A DNA stretch of 34,613 nt from Nocardioidaceae bacterium (GTDB lineage: Bacteria > Actinomycetota > Actinomycetes > Propionibacteriales > Nocardioidaceae), in the NCBI GenBank assembly GCA_025934895.1, contig JAICWH010000027.1:1-34613 (forward strand), in the 5' to 3' direction. The position numbers and the translations under genes are program-made. The notes beneath the pieces were generated by a model, which was not told the DNA's origin, ran no database searches, and saw only the letters and a list, made by a program, of their open reading frames with translations. Positions 8,157 through 16,088 of the stretch are shown piece after piece; the first letter of the stretch is position 1; each line of letters begins with the position of its first letter.

Positions 8157-8723
8157 GTGTTCCGTCGCAAGACCGCGCAGGCCCCCGCCCCGTCCGTCCC
8201 TGTCAAGGAGGGCGGCAAGGGTCGGCCCACGCCCACCCGGGCGGAGGCCCAGGCGGCCGCGAAGGCGCGGGCCAAGGGCCCGCAGGACAAGAAGGCGGCC
8301 GCCCGGCTGCAGCGCGAGCGTCGCAGTGAGGCCGCCGCGAAGACCCGTGAGGGCATGCGGACCGGGGACGACCGCTACCTGCCGGCCCGCGACAAGGGGC
8401 CGGTGCGGCGCTTCGTGCGGGACTACGTCGACGCCCGGCTGTGCATGGCCGAGCTGCTGCTGCCGCTGCTCCTGCTGATCATGGTGAGCCAGGCGTTCGC
8501 CCGGGCGGTCAGCAACGGGCTGTGGACGGCGACGATCGTGCTGGTCATCCTGGACACCCTGCTGCTCGTCTTCCGGCTGCGGCGCCAGCTGGCCCGCCGG
8601 TTCGCCGGCCAGGTGACGAAGGGCGCCGTCGGCTACGGCATCCTGCGCTCGATGCAGCTGAGGTTCATCCGGATGCCCAAGACCCAGGTCAAGCTGGGGT
8701 CGAAGCTGCCCGACCGCTACTGA
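8157..8723 (+). CDS. DUF3043 family two-helix membrane protein
   Basis: 188 residues from a GTG at 8157, preceded by GAGGA at about ten bases. An upstream in-frame start at 8007 would add 50 residues of low-complexity sequence, which I reject. The N-terminal 90 residues are very basic and Ala/Lys/Arg-rich (probably cytoplasmic). Two membrane helices follow (about 98-114 and 122-140), then a basic tail ending KLGSKLPDRY. This layout is typical of DUF3043, including Rv2206 next to glycerate kinase in mycobacteria. Function unknown. The 258-bp gap before it holds the divergent pspA promoter; I see a TATCGT -10-like site near 8099 but no matching -35. Confidence 0.85.
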   Translation: MFRRKTAQAPAPSVPVKEGGKGRPTPTRAEAQAAAKARAKGPQDKKAAARLQRERRSEAAAKTREGMRTGDDRYLPARDKGPVRRFVRDYVDARLCMAELLLPLLLLIMVSQAFARAVSNGLWTATIVLVILDTLLLVFRLRRQLARRFAGQVTKGAVGYGILRSMQLRFIRMPKTQVKLGSKLPDRY

Positions 8724-8738
8724 CCCGTCCGGCTGTTC

Positions 8739-8744
8739 TAGGGT
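8739..8744 (+). promoter_or_regulatory. Leaderless-type -10 (TAGGGT) for the aldo/keto reductase
   Basis: TAGGGT ends six bases before the ATG at 8751 and no Shine-Dalgarno lies between. This is the arrangement of actinobacterial leaderless transcripts. Confidence 0.5.
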
Positions 8745-8750
8745 CGGCGC

Positions 8751-9758
8751 ATGGAGATACGCAACCTCGGCTCGAGCGGTCTGAAGATCTCGGCGATCGC
8801 CTACGGCAACTGGCTCACCCACGGGTCGCAGGTCGAGGAGGACGCTGCCGTCGCGTGCGTGCGGCAGGCGCTCGACGAGGGCATCACCACGTTCGACACG
8901 GCCGACGTGTACGCCAACACCAAGGCGGAGACGGTGCTCGGCAAGGCCCTGCAGGGCGAGCGGCGCGAGAGCCTGGAGATCTTCACGAAGGTCTACTGGC
9001 CCACCGGCCCTGGAAGGCACAACGACCACGGCCTGTCGCGCAAGCACATCCTGGAGTCGATCAACGGCTCGCTGGAGCGGCTCGGCACCGACCACGTCGA
9101 CGTCTACCAGGCGCACCGCTACGACCACGAGACGCCGCTGGAGGAGACCATGGCGGCCTTCGCCGACGTCGTGCACTCCGGCAAGGCGCACTACATCGGG
9201 GTCTCGGAGTGGCGCGCGGAGGAGATCCGCGAGGGGCACCGGCTGGCCCGTGAGCTGCGGATCCCGCTCGCCTCGAACCAGCCGCAGTACAACATGCTGT
9301 GGCGCGTCGTCGAGTCCGAGGTGGTGCCCACCTGCGAGGAGCTCGGCATCGGCCAGGTGGTGTTCTCACCCATCGCGCAGGGCGTGCTGACCGGCAAGTA
9401 CAAGCCGGGCGAGGACTACCCGGCCGGCTCGCGGGCGACGGACGAGAAGGGCGGCGCGGACATGATCTCGCGCTGGCTGAAGGACGACGTGCTCGGCCGG
9501 GTGCAGCGGCTGCGGCCGCTCGCGGACGAGGCGGGGCTGTCCCTCGCCACGCTGGCCGTCGCCTGGGTGCTGCAGAACCCGAATGTGTCCGCCGCCATCA
9601 TCGGCGCGTCCCGCCCCGAGCAGGTCACCGAGAACGTGAAGGCGGCCGGGGTGAAGCTGGACGCCGACCTGCTGACCCGGATCGACGAGGTGCTCGGCGA
9701 CGCGGTCGAGCGGGACCCGGGCAGGACGGTCTCACCGGCGAAGCGGGACTTCGGCTGA
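8751..9758 (+). CDS. Aldo/keto reductase
   Basis: 335 residues, a full TIM-barrel NADPH-dependent oxidoreductase. The catalytic tetrad is visible: Asp49 and Tyr54 in FDTADVY, Lys80 in IFTKVYW and His122 in VYQAHRYD. The N-terminus RNLGSSGLKISAIAYGNWL and the C-terminal cofactor segment IIGASRPEQVTENVKA fit the AKR6/AKR14 (Kv-beta/YghZ-like) group, which reduces aldehydes such as methylglyoxal. Substrate unknown. It follows DUF3043 after 27 bp but appears to have its own leaderless promoter. It is convergent with the 92-residue hypothetical gene. Confidence 0.92.
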   Translation: MEIRNLGSSGLKISAIAYGNWLTHGSQVEEDAAVACVRQALDEGITTFDTADVYANTKAETVLGKALQGERRESLEIFTKVYWPTGPGRHNDHGLSRKHILESINGSLERLGTDHVDVYQAHRYDHETPLEETMAAFADVVHSGKAHYIGVSEWRAEEIREGHRLARELRIPLASNQPQYNMLWRVVESEVVPTCEELGIGQVVFSPIAQGVLTGKYKPGEDYPAGSRATDEKGGADMISRWLKDDVLGRVQRLRPLADEAGLSLATLAVAWVLQNPNVSAAIIGASRPEQVTENVKAAGVKLDADLLTRIDEVLGDAVERDPGRTVSPAKRDFG

Positions 9759-9763
9759 GGCGG

Positions 9764-9780
9764 CCCCGACACCGGCGGGG
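9764..9780. terminator. Short GC hairpin between convergent genes
   Basis: CCCCG (9764-9768) and CGGGG (9776-9780) enclose a 7-base loop between two convergent stop codons. There is no T tract; a terminator role is only suggested by position. Confidence 0.3.
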
Positions 9781-9781
9781 G

Positions 9782-10060
9782 TCACCCCTGGGTGTGCAGG
9801 CTCATCGGCCCGTAGACCTCCCGGTCCGCCTCGAACAGCGTCACCTGGTCGACGCCGTCCTCGAGGAGGTCCTGCCAGACCTCACCGACCCAGGACTCGG
9901 CGTCGCTCTGGGAGGGGAAGCTGCCGATCCCTCCGGTCGCGCCGTCCTCGGGCAGCTGGACCTCGGCTCCCGACGCGTCCTCGAAACGCCACCGCCAGGT
10001 CGCCTTCACCACCGGCTCGCTGGCGCTGAAGGACGAGGATGGCTCGAGAGAGTTCGTCAT
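9782..10060 (-). CDS. Conserved small hypothetical protein (92 aa)
   Basis: 92 residues with no signal or membrane segment. It is acidic and Trp-rich, with a compact alpha/beta look: WRWRFEDASGAEV, then FPSQSDAESWVGEVWQDLLEDGVDQVTLFEADREVYGPMSL. I recall similar small proteins across actinobacteria but know no function. A TAGGCT -10 ends six bases before the ATG, which supports it as a real, leaderless gene. It is divergent from the cobalamin riboswitch operon. Confidence 0.7.
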   Translation of the reverse strand: MTNSLEPSSSFSASEPVVKATWRWRFEDASGAEVQLPEDGATGGIGSFPSQSDAESWVGEVWQDLLEDGVDQVTLFEADREVYGPMSLHTQG

Positions 10061-10066
10061 CCGGGC

Positions 10067-10072
10067 AGCCTA
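10067..10072 (-). promoter_or_regulatory. Leaderless-type -10 (TAGGCT) for the 92-aa gene
   Basis: On the minus strand TAGGCT is followed by six bases and the ATG at 10060, with no ribosome site between. Confidence 0.5.
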
Positions 10073-10104
10073 TCCGGGACCGGCGACAACCAGGAGGGCC
10101 CGGG

Positions 10105-10280
10105 TCGAGCCCCGCTTTGACGCCGCCCGAAGCGCGTGGGACCGTGTTGCTCATCTGTCCCACGTCGGGAAAGCCGGACCCCAGCCGGCGCTGACCCGCA
10201 GCCGTAGGCCGAGCACCTCGGGCGCCCCTCCAGCGTCCGTCGGGCCGGCGAGCCGGATGACCGGCGGAGACAGCGGCTCC
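10105..10280 (+). promoter_or_regulatory. Cobalamin riboswitch (B12 aptamer)
   Basis: This untranslated region of 325 bp (10061-10385) holds a recognisable adenosylcobalamin/cobalamin aptamer. The core GGGAAAGCCGG (10167-10177) is followed by CCGGCGCTGACCCGCAGCCGTA (10185-10206), the conserved L5/P6 region. The 3' B12 box GAGCCGGATGACCGGCGG lies at 10250-10267. A CCGCC near 10122 can pair with GGCGG at about 10263 to close P1. An upstream stem GTGGGAC/GTCCCAC is at about 10136-10163. It leads six genes for corrinoid uptake and salvage, so cobalamin should repress them. Ends are approximate. Confidence 0.9.
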
Positions 10281-10313
10281 ACATCCACCGTCGAGGAACG
10301 CGGGGACGGAGCC

Positions 10314-10347
10314 GGACCAGCACCCCTGCCAGGGGTGCCGGCGGTCC
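10314..10347 (+). promoter_or_regulatory. Hairpin in the riboswitch expression platform
   Basis: GCACCCCT (10320-10327) and AGGGGTGC (10331-10338) form a perfect 8-bp stem with a 3-base loop, extended by GGACC (10314-10318) and GGTCC (10343-10347). It lies between the aptamer and the ribosome site (AGAGAAAGG, about 10371-10379). There is no U tract, so it might be a sequestering or anti-sequestering helix or a Rho-linked structure. Confidence 0.55.
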
Positions 10348-10385
10348 GGCGCTGGCCTGTGCACCGCCGCAGAGAAAGGCCCCTG

Positions 10386-11102
10386 ATGGCCCTCGCTCAC
10401 CGCCGCACCCAGCGAGCGCTCGCCCTGCTCGCCGCCGGGCTGCTGACCACCCTGCTGCTGGTCGCCGGGGCCGGTACGGCGGACGCGGCCGACGGCTACC
10501 GCTACTGGAACTACTTCCACGTCGTCGGCGGCACGTACGTGTTCGCGCAGACCGGTCCCGGCTCCTACAAGCCCAAGGACGGTGCCGTGGAGGCCTTCCG
10601 ATACGGCCTCTCCACCGCCGCGGACGGCATCAAGCCCCGCACGCCGGCGACGACGTACCCGATCGAGGACATCTGCGGCACCCGGAAGGCGCCGGCCGGA
10701 CAGAAGCGGGTCGGGGTGCTGATCGACTACGGCACCGCGCAGGACTCCGGCGGGAACGACACGCCGCCGAAGCCCCGCGCGGCGTGCGCGATCGTCCCGG
10801 CCGGAGCCACCGGGCAGCAGGTCCTGGAGAAGGTGGCCAAGGTGCGGGTCGAGAAGCAGCTGACCTGCGGCATCGACGGCTACCCGACAAGCGGCTGCTC
10901 GGTGACCGTCAAGAACGCCCCGCGCGTCGCACCGGAGAAGAGCGTGACGTTCTCCCTGCCGTCCCACGCCAAGGACGCCACGCCGGCCTCCTCCGGGTCG
11001 CCCAGCAGCGGCCTCTCCCTGCCGGCCGTCGGGGTCGGCGTCGCGGTCGTGGTCCTGGCGGTCGGGGCCTTCCTGCTCTCGCGCCGCAACCGGGACGCCT
11101 GA
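10386..11102 (+). CDS. SCO2322-like secreted, C-terminally membrane-anchored protein
   Basis: 238 residues from the ATG at 10386 (AGAGAAAGG upstream). A signal peptide (1 to about 34, ending ADA) is followed by an extracellular domain (about 35-195). It starts DGYRYWNYFHVVGGTYVF and has DGAVEAFRYG at 65-74. Four cysteines (97, 134, 161, 171) could make two disulfides. A Ser/Gly/Pro spacer (195-212) leads to a C-terminal membrane helix (213-232) and RRNRDA. I recall this family as SCO2322-like, found beside actinobacterial ECF transporters. It is the first gene of the B12-riboswitch operon, 18 bp before the T component. A role as an extracellular corrinoid-binding or docking accessory is inference; function is not established. 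Confidence 0.75.
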   Translation: MALAHRRTQRALALLAAGLLTTLLLVAGAGTADAADGYRYWNYFHVVGGTYVFAQTGPGSYKPKDGAVEAFRYGLSTAADGIKPRTPATTYPIEDICGTRKAPAGQKRVGVLIDYGTAQDSGGNDTPPKPRAACAIVPAGATGQQVLEKVAKVRVEKQLTCGIDGYPTSGCSVTVKNAPRVAPEKSVTFSLPSHAKDATPASSGSPSSGLSLPAVGVGVAVVVLAVGAFLLSRRNRDA

Positions 11103-11120
11103 GGCGACGGCCGCCCCCTC

Positions 11121-12260
11121 ATGCGCGCCGAGCACCTGGTCACCTATCCCCGCAACCTGCACCCGGGGGCGTGGTGGCTGTGGGCGGTCGCGCTCGCGGC
11201 GGCGGCCAGCCGCACGGCGAACCCGGTCCCGCTGCTGCTCATCCTCGTGGTCACCGCGTTCGTCGTCGCGGCGCGCCGGAGCAGCGCCCCCTGGGCGAGC
11301 TCCTACGTCGCGTTCCTCAAGCTGTCCCTGGTCGTCGTCGTGGTCCGGATCCTGTTGCAGGCGCTGCTCTCGACCGGCGCCCAGGGCCCCACGGTGCTGT
11401 TCACGCTGCCGGCCCTGCCGATGCCGGCGAACAGCGGCCTCAAGCTGGGCGGAGTGGTGAGCCTCGAGGCCGTGCTGCAGGCGCTCTACGAAGGCCTCCA
11501 GCTGGCCACCATCTTGTGCTGCGTCGGTGCTGCCAACGCGCTCGGCAGCGCCCGGCGGCTGCTGCGCTACGTGCCCGGCGCGCTGTACGAGATCGGCGTC
11601 GCCTGCGTCATCGCCCTCACCTTCGCCCCCCAGCTGGTCACCGACGCGGCCCGGGTCCGCGCCGCCCACCGGCTCCGTGGCCGCAACGGAGGCCTGGGCA
11701 GCTTGCGCCGACTGGCGATGCCTGTCCTCGAGGGGGCCCTCGAGCGGTCCGTGGACCTGGCAGCGGCGATGGACGCGCGCGGATACGGGCGTACGACGGA
11801 CGCCGACCGGGTCTCGCGGCGGGTCACCGCCCTGCTGGTCTTCGGGGGCCTGCTCGGCGTCTGCATCGGCGTCTACGGGCTGCTCGACGGTACCGCCTCG
11901 ACGTGGATGGGTGCACCGATGCTCGCCAGCGGGGTGGTCCTCGGCGCCGTGGGGCTGCACGTCGGGGGCCGCCGCACCGGCCGCACGAGGTACCGCCCCG
12001 ACCCGTGGGCTCTGCCCGAGTGGCTCGTCGCCGGCTCCGGGACGGTCGCCGCTGTGACCGTGTTCGTCGACGTGCACCTCTCCCCCGCGGACTTCGTGCT
12101 GGCCGGCGTGACCGACGCACCCCCGGTGCCGCTGCTGGCCTGCCTGGGGATCTTCGTCGGGCTGCTCCCTGCCCTGCTCGCTCCGCCACAGCCGGGCCCG
12201 GCCATCCCCCGCGGACCGACCGGCAGCCACCGCTCCGACCGGGTCGAGGTGGTCGCGTGA
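11121..12260 (+). CDS. ECF transporter T component (CbiQ/EcfT family)
   Basis: 379 residues with several membrane helices (about 18-50, 63-84, 118-142, 155-175, then more hydrophobic segments after 234). Between them lie the cytoplasmic coupling helices with the two EcfT signatures: VRAAHRLRG (179-187) and LAAAMDARGYG (213-223). These contact the two ATPases and transmit ATP hydrolysis to the S component. It is longer than most EcfT proteins (about 260), with extra helices at the C-terminus. It ends in a GTGA overlap with the ATPase gene. In this operon it is the shared membrane scaffold for corrinoid-related uptake. Confidence 0.9.
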   Translation: MRAEHLVTYPRNLHPGAWWLWAVALAAAASRTANPVPLLLILVVTAFVVAARRSSAPWASSYVAFLKLSLVVVVVRILLQALLSTGAQGPTVLFTLPALPMPANSGLKLGGVVSLEAVLQALYEGLQLATILCCVGAANALGSARRLLRYVPGALYEIGVACVIALTFAPQLVTDAARVRAAHRLRGRNGGLGSLRRLAMPVLEGALERSVDLAAAMDARGYGRTTDADRVSRRVTALLVFGGLLGVCIGVYGLLDGTASTWMGAPMLASGVVLGAVGLHVGGRRTGRTRYRPDPWALPEWLVAGSGTVAAVTVFVDVHLSPADFVLAGVTDAPPVPLLACLGIFVGLLPALLAPPQPGPAIPRGPTGSHRSDRVEVVA

Positions 12261-13903
12261 TCGAGATGCACGGGGTCGGGGTGACCTATGCGGACGCGGA
12301 TGCACCGGTGCTCTCCGGGGTCGACCTGGCGATCGGCGAGGGCGAGCTGGCCCTGGTCGTCGGCCGGACGGGGTCGGGGAAGAGCACGCTCCTGCGCACC
12401 CTCAACGGGCTCGTGCCGCACTTCTCGGGCGGCACGCTGCACGGCCGGGTCGTCGTCGACGGCCGCGACACCCGCACGCACCGCCCCCGCGACCTCGCCG
12501 ACGTGGTCGGCTACGTGGGACAGGACCCGCTCTCGGGGTTCGTGACCGATGCCGTCGAGGACGAGCTGGCCTACGGCATGGAGTCGCTGGGGCTGCCGGC
12601 TGACACGATGCGCAAGAGGGTCGAGGAGACGCTCGACCTGCTCGGGCTCGCCGAGGTCCGCGGCCGCCCCGTCGCCGACCTGTCCGCCGGCCAGCAGCAG
12701 CGGGTGGCGATCGGCGCGGTGCTCACCACCCATCCGCGGGTCCTGGTCCTCGACGAGCCGACGTCCGCGCTGGACCCGCTCGCCGCCGAGGAGGTGCTGG
12801 CCACCCTGCAGCGACTGGTGCACGACCTCGGGCTCACCGTCGTGCTCGCCGAGCACCGTCTCGAGCGCGTCGTGCAGTACGCCGACCGCGTCGTCCTGGT
12901 CCCCGGCGACGGCCGGCCGGTCGTGGACGGCACCCCGGTCGAGGTGCTCAGCGACTCCCCCGTCGCGCCGCCGGTGGTCGAGCTCGGCCGGGTCGCCGGC
13001 TGGCGTCCGGTGCCGCTCTCGGTCCGCGACGCCCGTCGACTGGCCGGCCCGCTGCGCAGCCGGCTCGCGCACGCCGACCCGTCGTCTCGACGCGCGAGGG
13101 AGGGCGCGAGGGAGGGCACGTCGGAGGGGCGGACCGTGGCAGCCTGCGCCGACCTGGTGGTGTCCTACCGGCGGGTGCCGGCCGTCCGAGGCGTCTCCGC
13201 GCGGTTGTCCGCCGGGAAGGTGGTGGCGCTGATGGGCCGCAACGGTGCCGGCAAGTCCACGCTGCTGAAGGCGCTCGTCGGGATGGTGAAGCCGGCCAGC
13301 GGGACGGTCGAGGTGGACGGCCTGGTCCCCTCGCGGCTGCGGCCCGGGGCGCTGCTGCGGCACGTCGCGATGGTGCCGCAGGTGCCCGCGGACCTGTTGT
13401 ACGCCCCCTCGGTGGGCCTCGAGTGCGAGCACGCGGACCGGGACGCCCGCGTCCGGCCCGGCACCACCCTGGCGGTGTTCCGGCGGCTGTCCCCGGCGGT
13501 GCCGCTCGAGCAGCACCCCCGGGACCTCTCGGAGGGACAGCGGCTCAGTCTGGCGCTGTCCATCGTGCTCGCCGCCCGGCCTCCGCTGCTGCTCCTCGAC
13601 GAGCCCACCCGCGGGCTCGACTACACGGCGAAGCACCGGCTGGTCGAGATCCTCAGGGACCTCGCCGAGCAGGGCCACGCCGTGCTGCTCGCCACCCACG
13701 ACGTCGAGCTGGTCGCGGAGGTGGCCGCCCGTGTGCTGGTGATGGCCGAGGGCGAGATCGTGGCCGACGGCCGCACGGCCGATGTCGTGGTGTCCTCCCC
13801 GGCGTTCGCCCCGCAGGTCGCAAAGGTGCTCGCCCCCCAGCACTGGCTGACCCCGACCGAGGTCGCGCTCGCGCTGGCCGACACCTCGGCGGTGACCCCG
13901 TGA
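12257..13903 (+). CDS. ECF transporter ATPase, two ABC domains fused (A1-A2)
   Basis: 548 residues from a GTG overlapping the T-component stop. The open frame runs far upstream, but that part is antisense-like shadow. Domain 1 has Walker A GRTGSGKS (36-43), signature LSAGQ (142-146) and Walker B VLVLDEP (161-167). Domain 2 has GRNGAGKS (327-334), LSEGQ (424-428) and LLLLDEP (about 444-450). Both sites look intact. The linker (about 270-295) is Arg/Glu/Gly-rich and repetitive. It powers the ECF transporter from the cytoplasmic side. Fusion of EcfA1 and EcfA2 is common in actinobacteria. It ends in a GTGA overlap with the S component. Confidence 0.95.
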   Translation: MIEMHGVGVTYADADAPVLSGVDLAIGEGELALVVGRTGSGKSTLLRTLNGLVPHFSGGTLHGRVVVDGRDTRTHRPRDLADVVGYVGQDPLSGFVTDAVEDELAYGMESLGLPADTMRKRVEETLDLLGLAEVRGRPVADLSAGQQQRVAIGAVLTTHPRVLVLDEPTSALDPLAAEEVLATLQRLVHDLGLTVVLAEHRLERVVQYADRVVLVPGDGRPVVDGTPVEVLSDSPVAPPVVELGRVAGWRPVPLSVRDARRLAGPLRSRLAHADPSSRRAREGAREGTSEGRTVAACADLVVSYRRVPAVRGVSARLSAGKVVALMGRNGAGKSTLLKALVGMVKPASGTVEVDGLVPSRLRPGALLRHVAMVPQVPADLLYAPSVGLECEHADRDARVRPGTTLAVFRRLSPAVPLEQHPRDLSEGQRLSLALSIVLAARPPLLLLDEPTRGLDYTAKHRLVEILRDLAEQGHAVLLATHDVELVAEVAARVLVMAEGEIVADGRTADVVVSSPAFAPQVAKVLAPQHWLTPTEVALALADTSAVTP

Positions 13904-14751
13904 GGGGGCTTCCGCCCGGCCAGGTCGACGCCGCGCACCTGGTGCCGGTCCGGCTCCGCTCCGGGCTGGCCCTCACCGCGGCGTTCGCGGTAGGGGTCGT
14001 CGCGTTCGGCTGGCCGTTCCTCGTGCGGCCCGGCGCGGCGCTGGACACCTCGCACTCCGGTGACGCTCCCCTGGTCTTCGTGCTCATCCTCCCGCTGCTG
14101 GCCGCCGTGGTGCTCGCCGAGCTGACCGCCGGCGGGATGGACGCCAAGGCGGTCGCCATGCTCGGCATGCTGACCGCGGTCGGAGGAGCGCTGCGCGCCC
14201 TCGGACCGGGGACCGCCGGCCTGGAGCCCAGCTTCGCGGTCATCATCGTGGGCGGCCGGGTCTTCGGCCGCGGATTCGGCTTCGTGCTGGGCGCGCTGAC
14301 CCTGTTCACCGGTGCCCTGCTCACCGGAGGCGTGGGCCCCTGGCTCCCGTTCCAGATGGTGGCGGCCGGCTGGGTCGGCTTCTTCGCCGGCTGCCTGCCA
14401 GCCTCTCGCGGGCGGCTCGAGGTGCTCTGCCTGGCCGCCTACGCGTTCGTGGTCGGGCTGGTCTACGGGATGGTGATGAACCTGTGGTTCTGGCCGTTCG
14501 CGTCCTACGGACCCGAGACGTCGTTCGTGGCCGGTGACCCGTTCGGTGCCAACCTGTCCCGCTACGCGCTGTTCTACCTCACCACGTCCCTGCCCTGGGA
14601 CCTCGGGCGGTCGGTGCTCTCGGCCCTGGTGCTGTTGCTGGCCGGGCGCGCTCTGCTGCGGGCGCTGCGGCGGGCCGCGAGGCGGGCGGCGTTCGACGCG
14701 GTGGCCGTCTTCGAGGAGCCGCCCGGAGAGCCGTGGGTGGGCACCCGGTGA
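13900..14751 (+). CDS. ECF transporter S component, predicted corrinoid-related substrate
   Basis: 283 residues, about six membrane helices, starting at a GTG inside the ATPase stop. The glycine-rich stretch VFGRGFGFVLGALTLFTGALLTGGVGPWLPFQMVAAGW is typical of ECF substrate-binding subunits of the vitamin-transport superfamily. Substrate is not readable from sequence. The B12 riboswitch and the neighbouring CobU and CobS suggest cobalamin, cobinamide or alpha-ribazole (CbrT/CblT-like roles). The C-terminus is a basic helix then an acidic tail. It is followed by the MBL-CobU gene in another GTGA overlap. Confidence 0.85.
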   Translation: MRGLPPGQVDAAHLVPVRLRSGLALTAAFAVGVVAFGWPFLVRPGAALDTSHSGDAPLVFVLILPLLAAVVLAELTAGGMDAKAVAMLGMLTAVGGALRALGPGTAGLEPSFAVIIVGGRVFGRGFGFVLGALTLFTGALLTGGVGPWLPFQMVAAGWVGFFAGCLPASRGRLEVLCLAAYAFVVGLVYGMVMNLWFWPFASYGPETSFVAGDPFGANLSRYALFYLTTSLPWDLGRSVLSALVLLLAGRALLRALRRAARRAAFDAVAVFEEPPGEPWVGTR

Positions 14752-16088
14752 ACCTCACGGTCCTCGGCTCCGGGTCCGCGGACGGCTGGCCGAACCCGCA
14801 CTGCCGCTGCGCCTCCTGCGCTTCGGCTCGCACCTCCGGGACGCTGCGCGGGCAGACCGCCGCGCTGCTCGACGAGGTGCTGCTCCTGGACTGCGGGCCC
14901 GAGACGCCGCACGCGGCGCAACGGGCCGGCCTGGACCTCACGCGGCTGCGGCACGTGCTGGTCACCCACGCGCACCCCGACCACTGCGCCCCGGCCTTCC
15001 TGCTGTTCCGCTCCTGGGTCGACGGCAGCCCCCCGCTGGACGTCGTCGGCCCACCCGAGGTCCTCGAACAGGCCCGGATGTGGGTCGCCCCCGACTCGCC
15101 GGTCCGGTTCCGGGCGGTCACCGCCGGGGACCGCCTCACCCTCGGGGCGTACGACGTCCGGGTGCTCGGCGCGCTGCACGGGAAGCCCGGCGCGGGGGTG
15201 CTCTTCGACGTGACCGCACCCGCCGGGCGGCTGCTCTACGCCACTGACACCGGGCCGCTGCCCGACCCCACCGTCGAGGCCGTCCGCGGCGCGGGGTTCG
15301 ACGTGGTGCTGATGGAGGAGACCTTCGGGGACCACACCGGCCACGGCACCGACCACCTCGACCTGGTCACGTTCCCCGAGCAGCTGCGCCGACTCAGGGC
15401 GGTGGGCGCGGTCACGTCCGGCACCGACACGGTCGCCGTACATCTGTCGCACCACAACCCGGCGACCTCCGAGCTCTCCCGGCGGCTGGCACCCTGGGGT
15501 GCTCGGGTGGTGCCGGACGGGACGACGCTCGGTGCCCGACCCGCGCCGGTGCAGGCAGGCCGCACGCTCGTGGTCGGCGGCGCCCGCTCGGGCAAGTCCC
15601 GCGAGGCCGAGCGGCTGCTGGCGGCGGAGGCCGAGGTGACCTACGTGGCGACCGCCTACCCCGCACAGCACGACGACGAGTGGGCCGAGCGGGTGCGGCT
15701 GCACCGCTCCCGGCGACCGGCGCACTGGACGACGCTCGAGACGACCGACCTGCTGTCGCTGCTCGGCATCGACGGCGGCCCGCTGCTGGTGGACTGCCTG
15801 ACGCTGTGGCTGACCCGGGTGCTGGACGCGCACGACGCCTGGGACGACGCCACCTGGTCGGGCACCGGCGAGAAGGCCGTGCACGCCGAGATGGACGCGC
15901 TGGCCGCCGCGTGGCGCACCACCAGTCGCCGGGTCGTCGCCGTGACCAACGAGGTCGGCCAGGGCGTCGTGCCGGACAGCGCGGCCGGGCGACGGTTCCG
16001 CGACCTGATGGGCCGGCTCAACACGCGGCTGGCCGCCGAGACCGAGGACGTCAGGTGGTGCGTGGCCGGCCGGGTGATGGCGCTGTGA
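14748..16088 (+). CDS. cobU: Fusion: PhnP-like metallo-beta-lactamase domain + CobU (adenosylcobinamide kinase/guanylyltransferase)
   Basis: 446 residues. Residues 1 to about 262 are an MBL-fold hydrolase: GSGSADGWPNPHCRCASC carries Cys19, Cys21 and Cys24, like the structural zinc site of PhnP. The metal motif is HAHPDH (74-79), with His144, Asp167 (YATDTG) and the late VHLSHHNP (231-238). Residues about 270-446 are CobU: P-loop GGARSGKS (277-284) and the guanylylated His319 in HRSRRPAHW. CobU phosphorylates adenosylcobinamide and transfers GMP to give AdoCbi-GDP, the substrate of CobS. The MBL domain's substrate is unknown; a cyclic or mono-phosphodiester of the nucleotide loop is a guess. 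GTGA overlaps link it to both neighbours. Confidence 0.92.
   Translation: MNLTVLGSGSADGWPNPHCRCASCASARTSGTLRGQTAALLDEVLLLDCGPETPHAAQRAGLDLTRLRHVLVTHAHPDHCAPAFLLFRSWVDGSPPLDVVGPPEVLEQARMWVAPDSPVRFRAVTAGDRLTLGAYDVRVLGALHGKPGAGVLFDVTAPAGRLLYATDTGPLPDPTVEAVRGAGFDVVLMEETFGDHTGHGTDHLDLVTFPEQLRRLRAVGAVTSGTDTVAVHLSHHNPATSELSRRLAPWGARVVPDGTTLGARPAPVQAGRTLVVGGARSGKSREAERLLAAEAEVTYVATAYPAQHDDEWAERVRLHRSRRPAHWTTLETTDLLSLLGIDGGPLLVDCLTLWLTRVLDAHDAWDDATWSGTGEKAVHAEMDALAAAWRTTSRRVVAVTNEVGQGVVPDSAAGRRFRDLMGRLNTRLAAETEDVRWCVAGRVMAL

Noticed and set aside
10784-12256. 491-codon extension upstream of the ECF ATPase start
   Set aside because: It lies out of frame over the SCO2322-like and T-component genes; GTG 12257 in a GTGA overlap is the better start.
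9882-12305. 807-codon minus-strand open frame across the riboswitch and ECF genes
   Set aside because: It is antisense to genes with intact motifs, is low-complexity Arg/Gln/Gly/Pro-rich, and results from GC-skewed codons.
11873-13843. 656-codon minus-strand open frame opposite the ECF ATPase
   Set aside because: The plus strand has two complete ABC domains; the minus translation has no recognisable domain.
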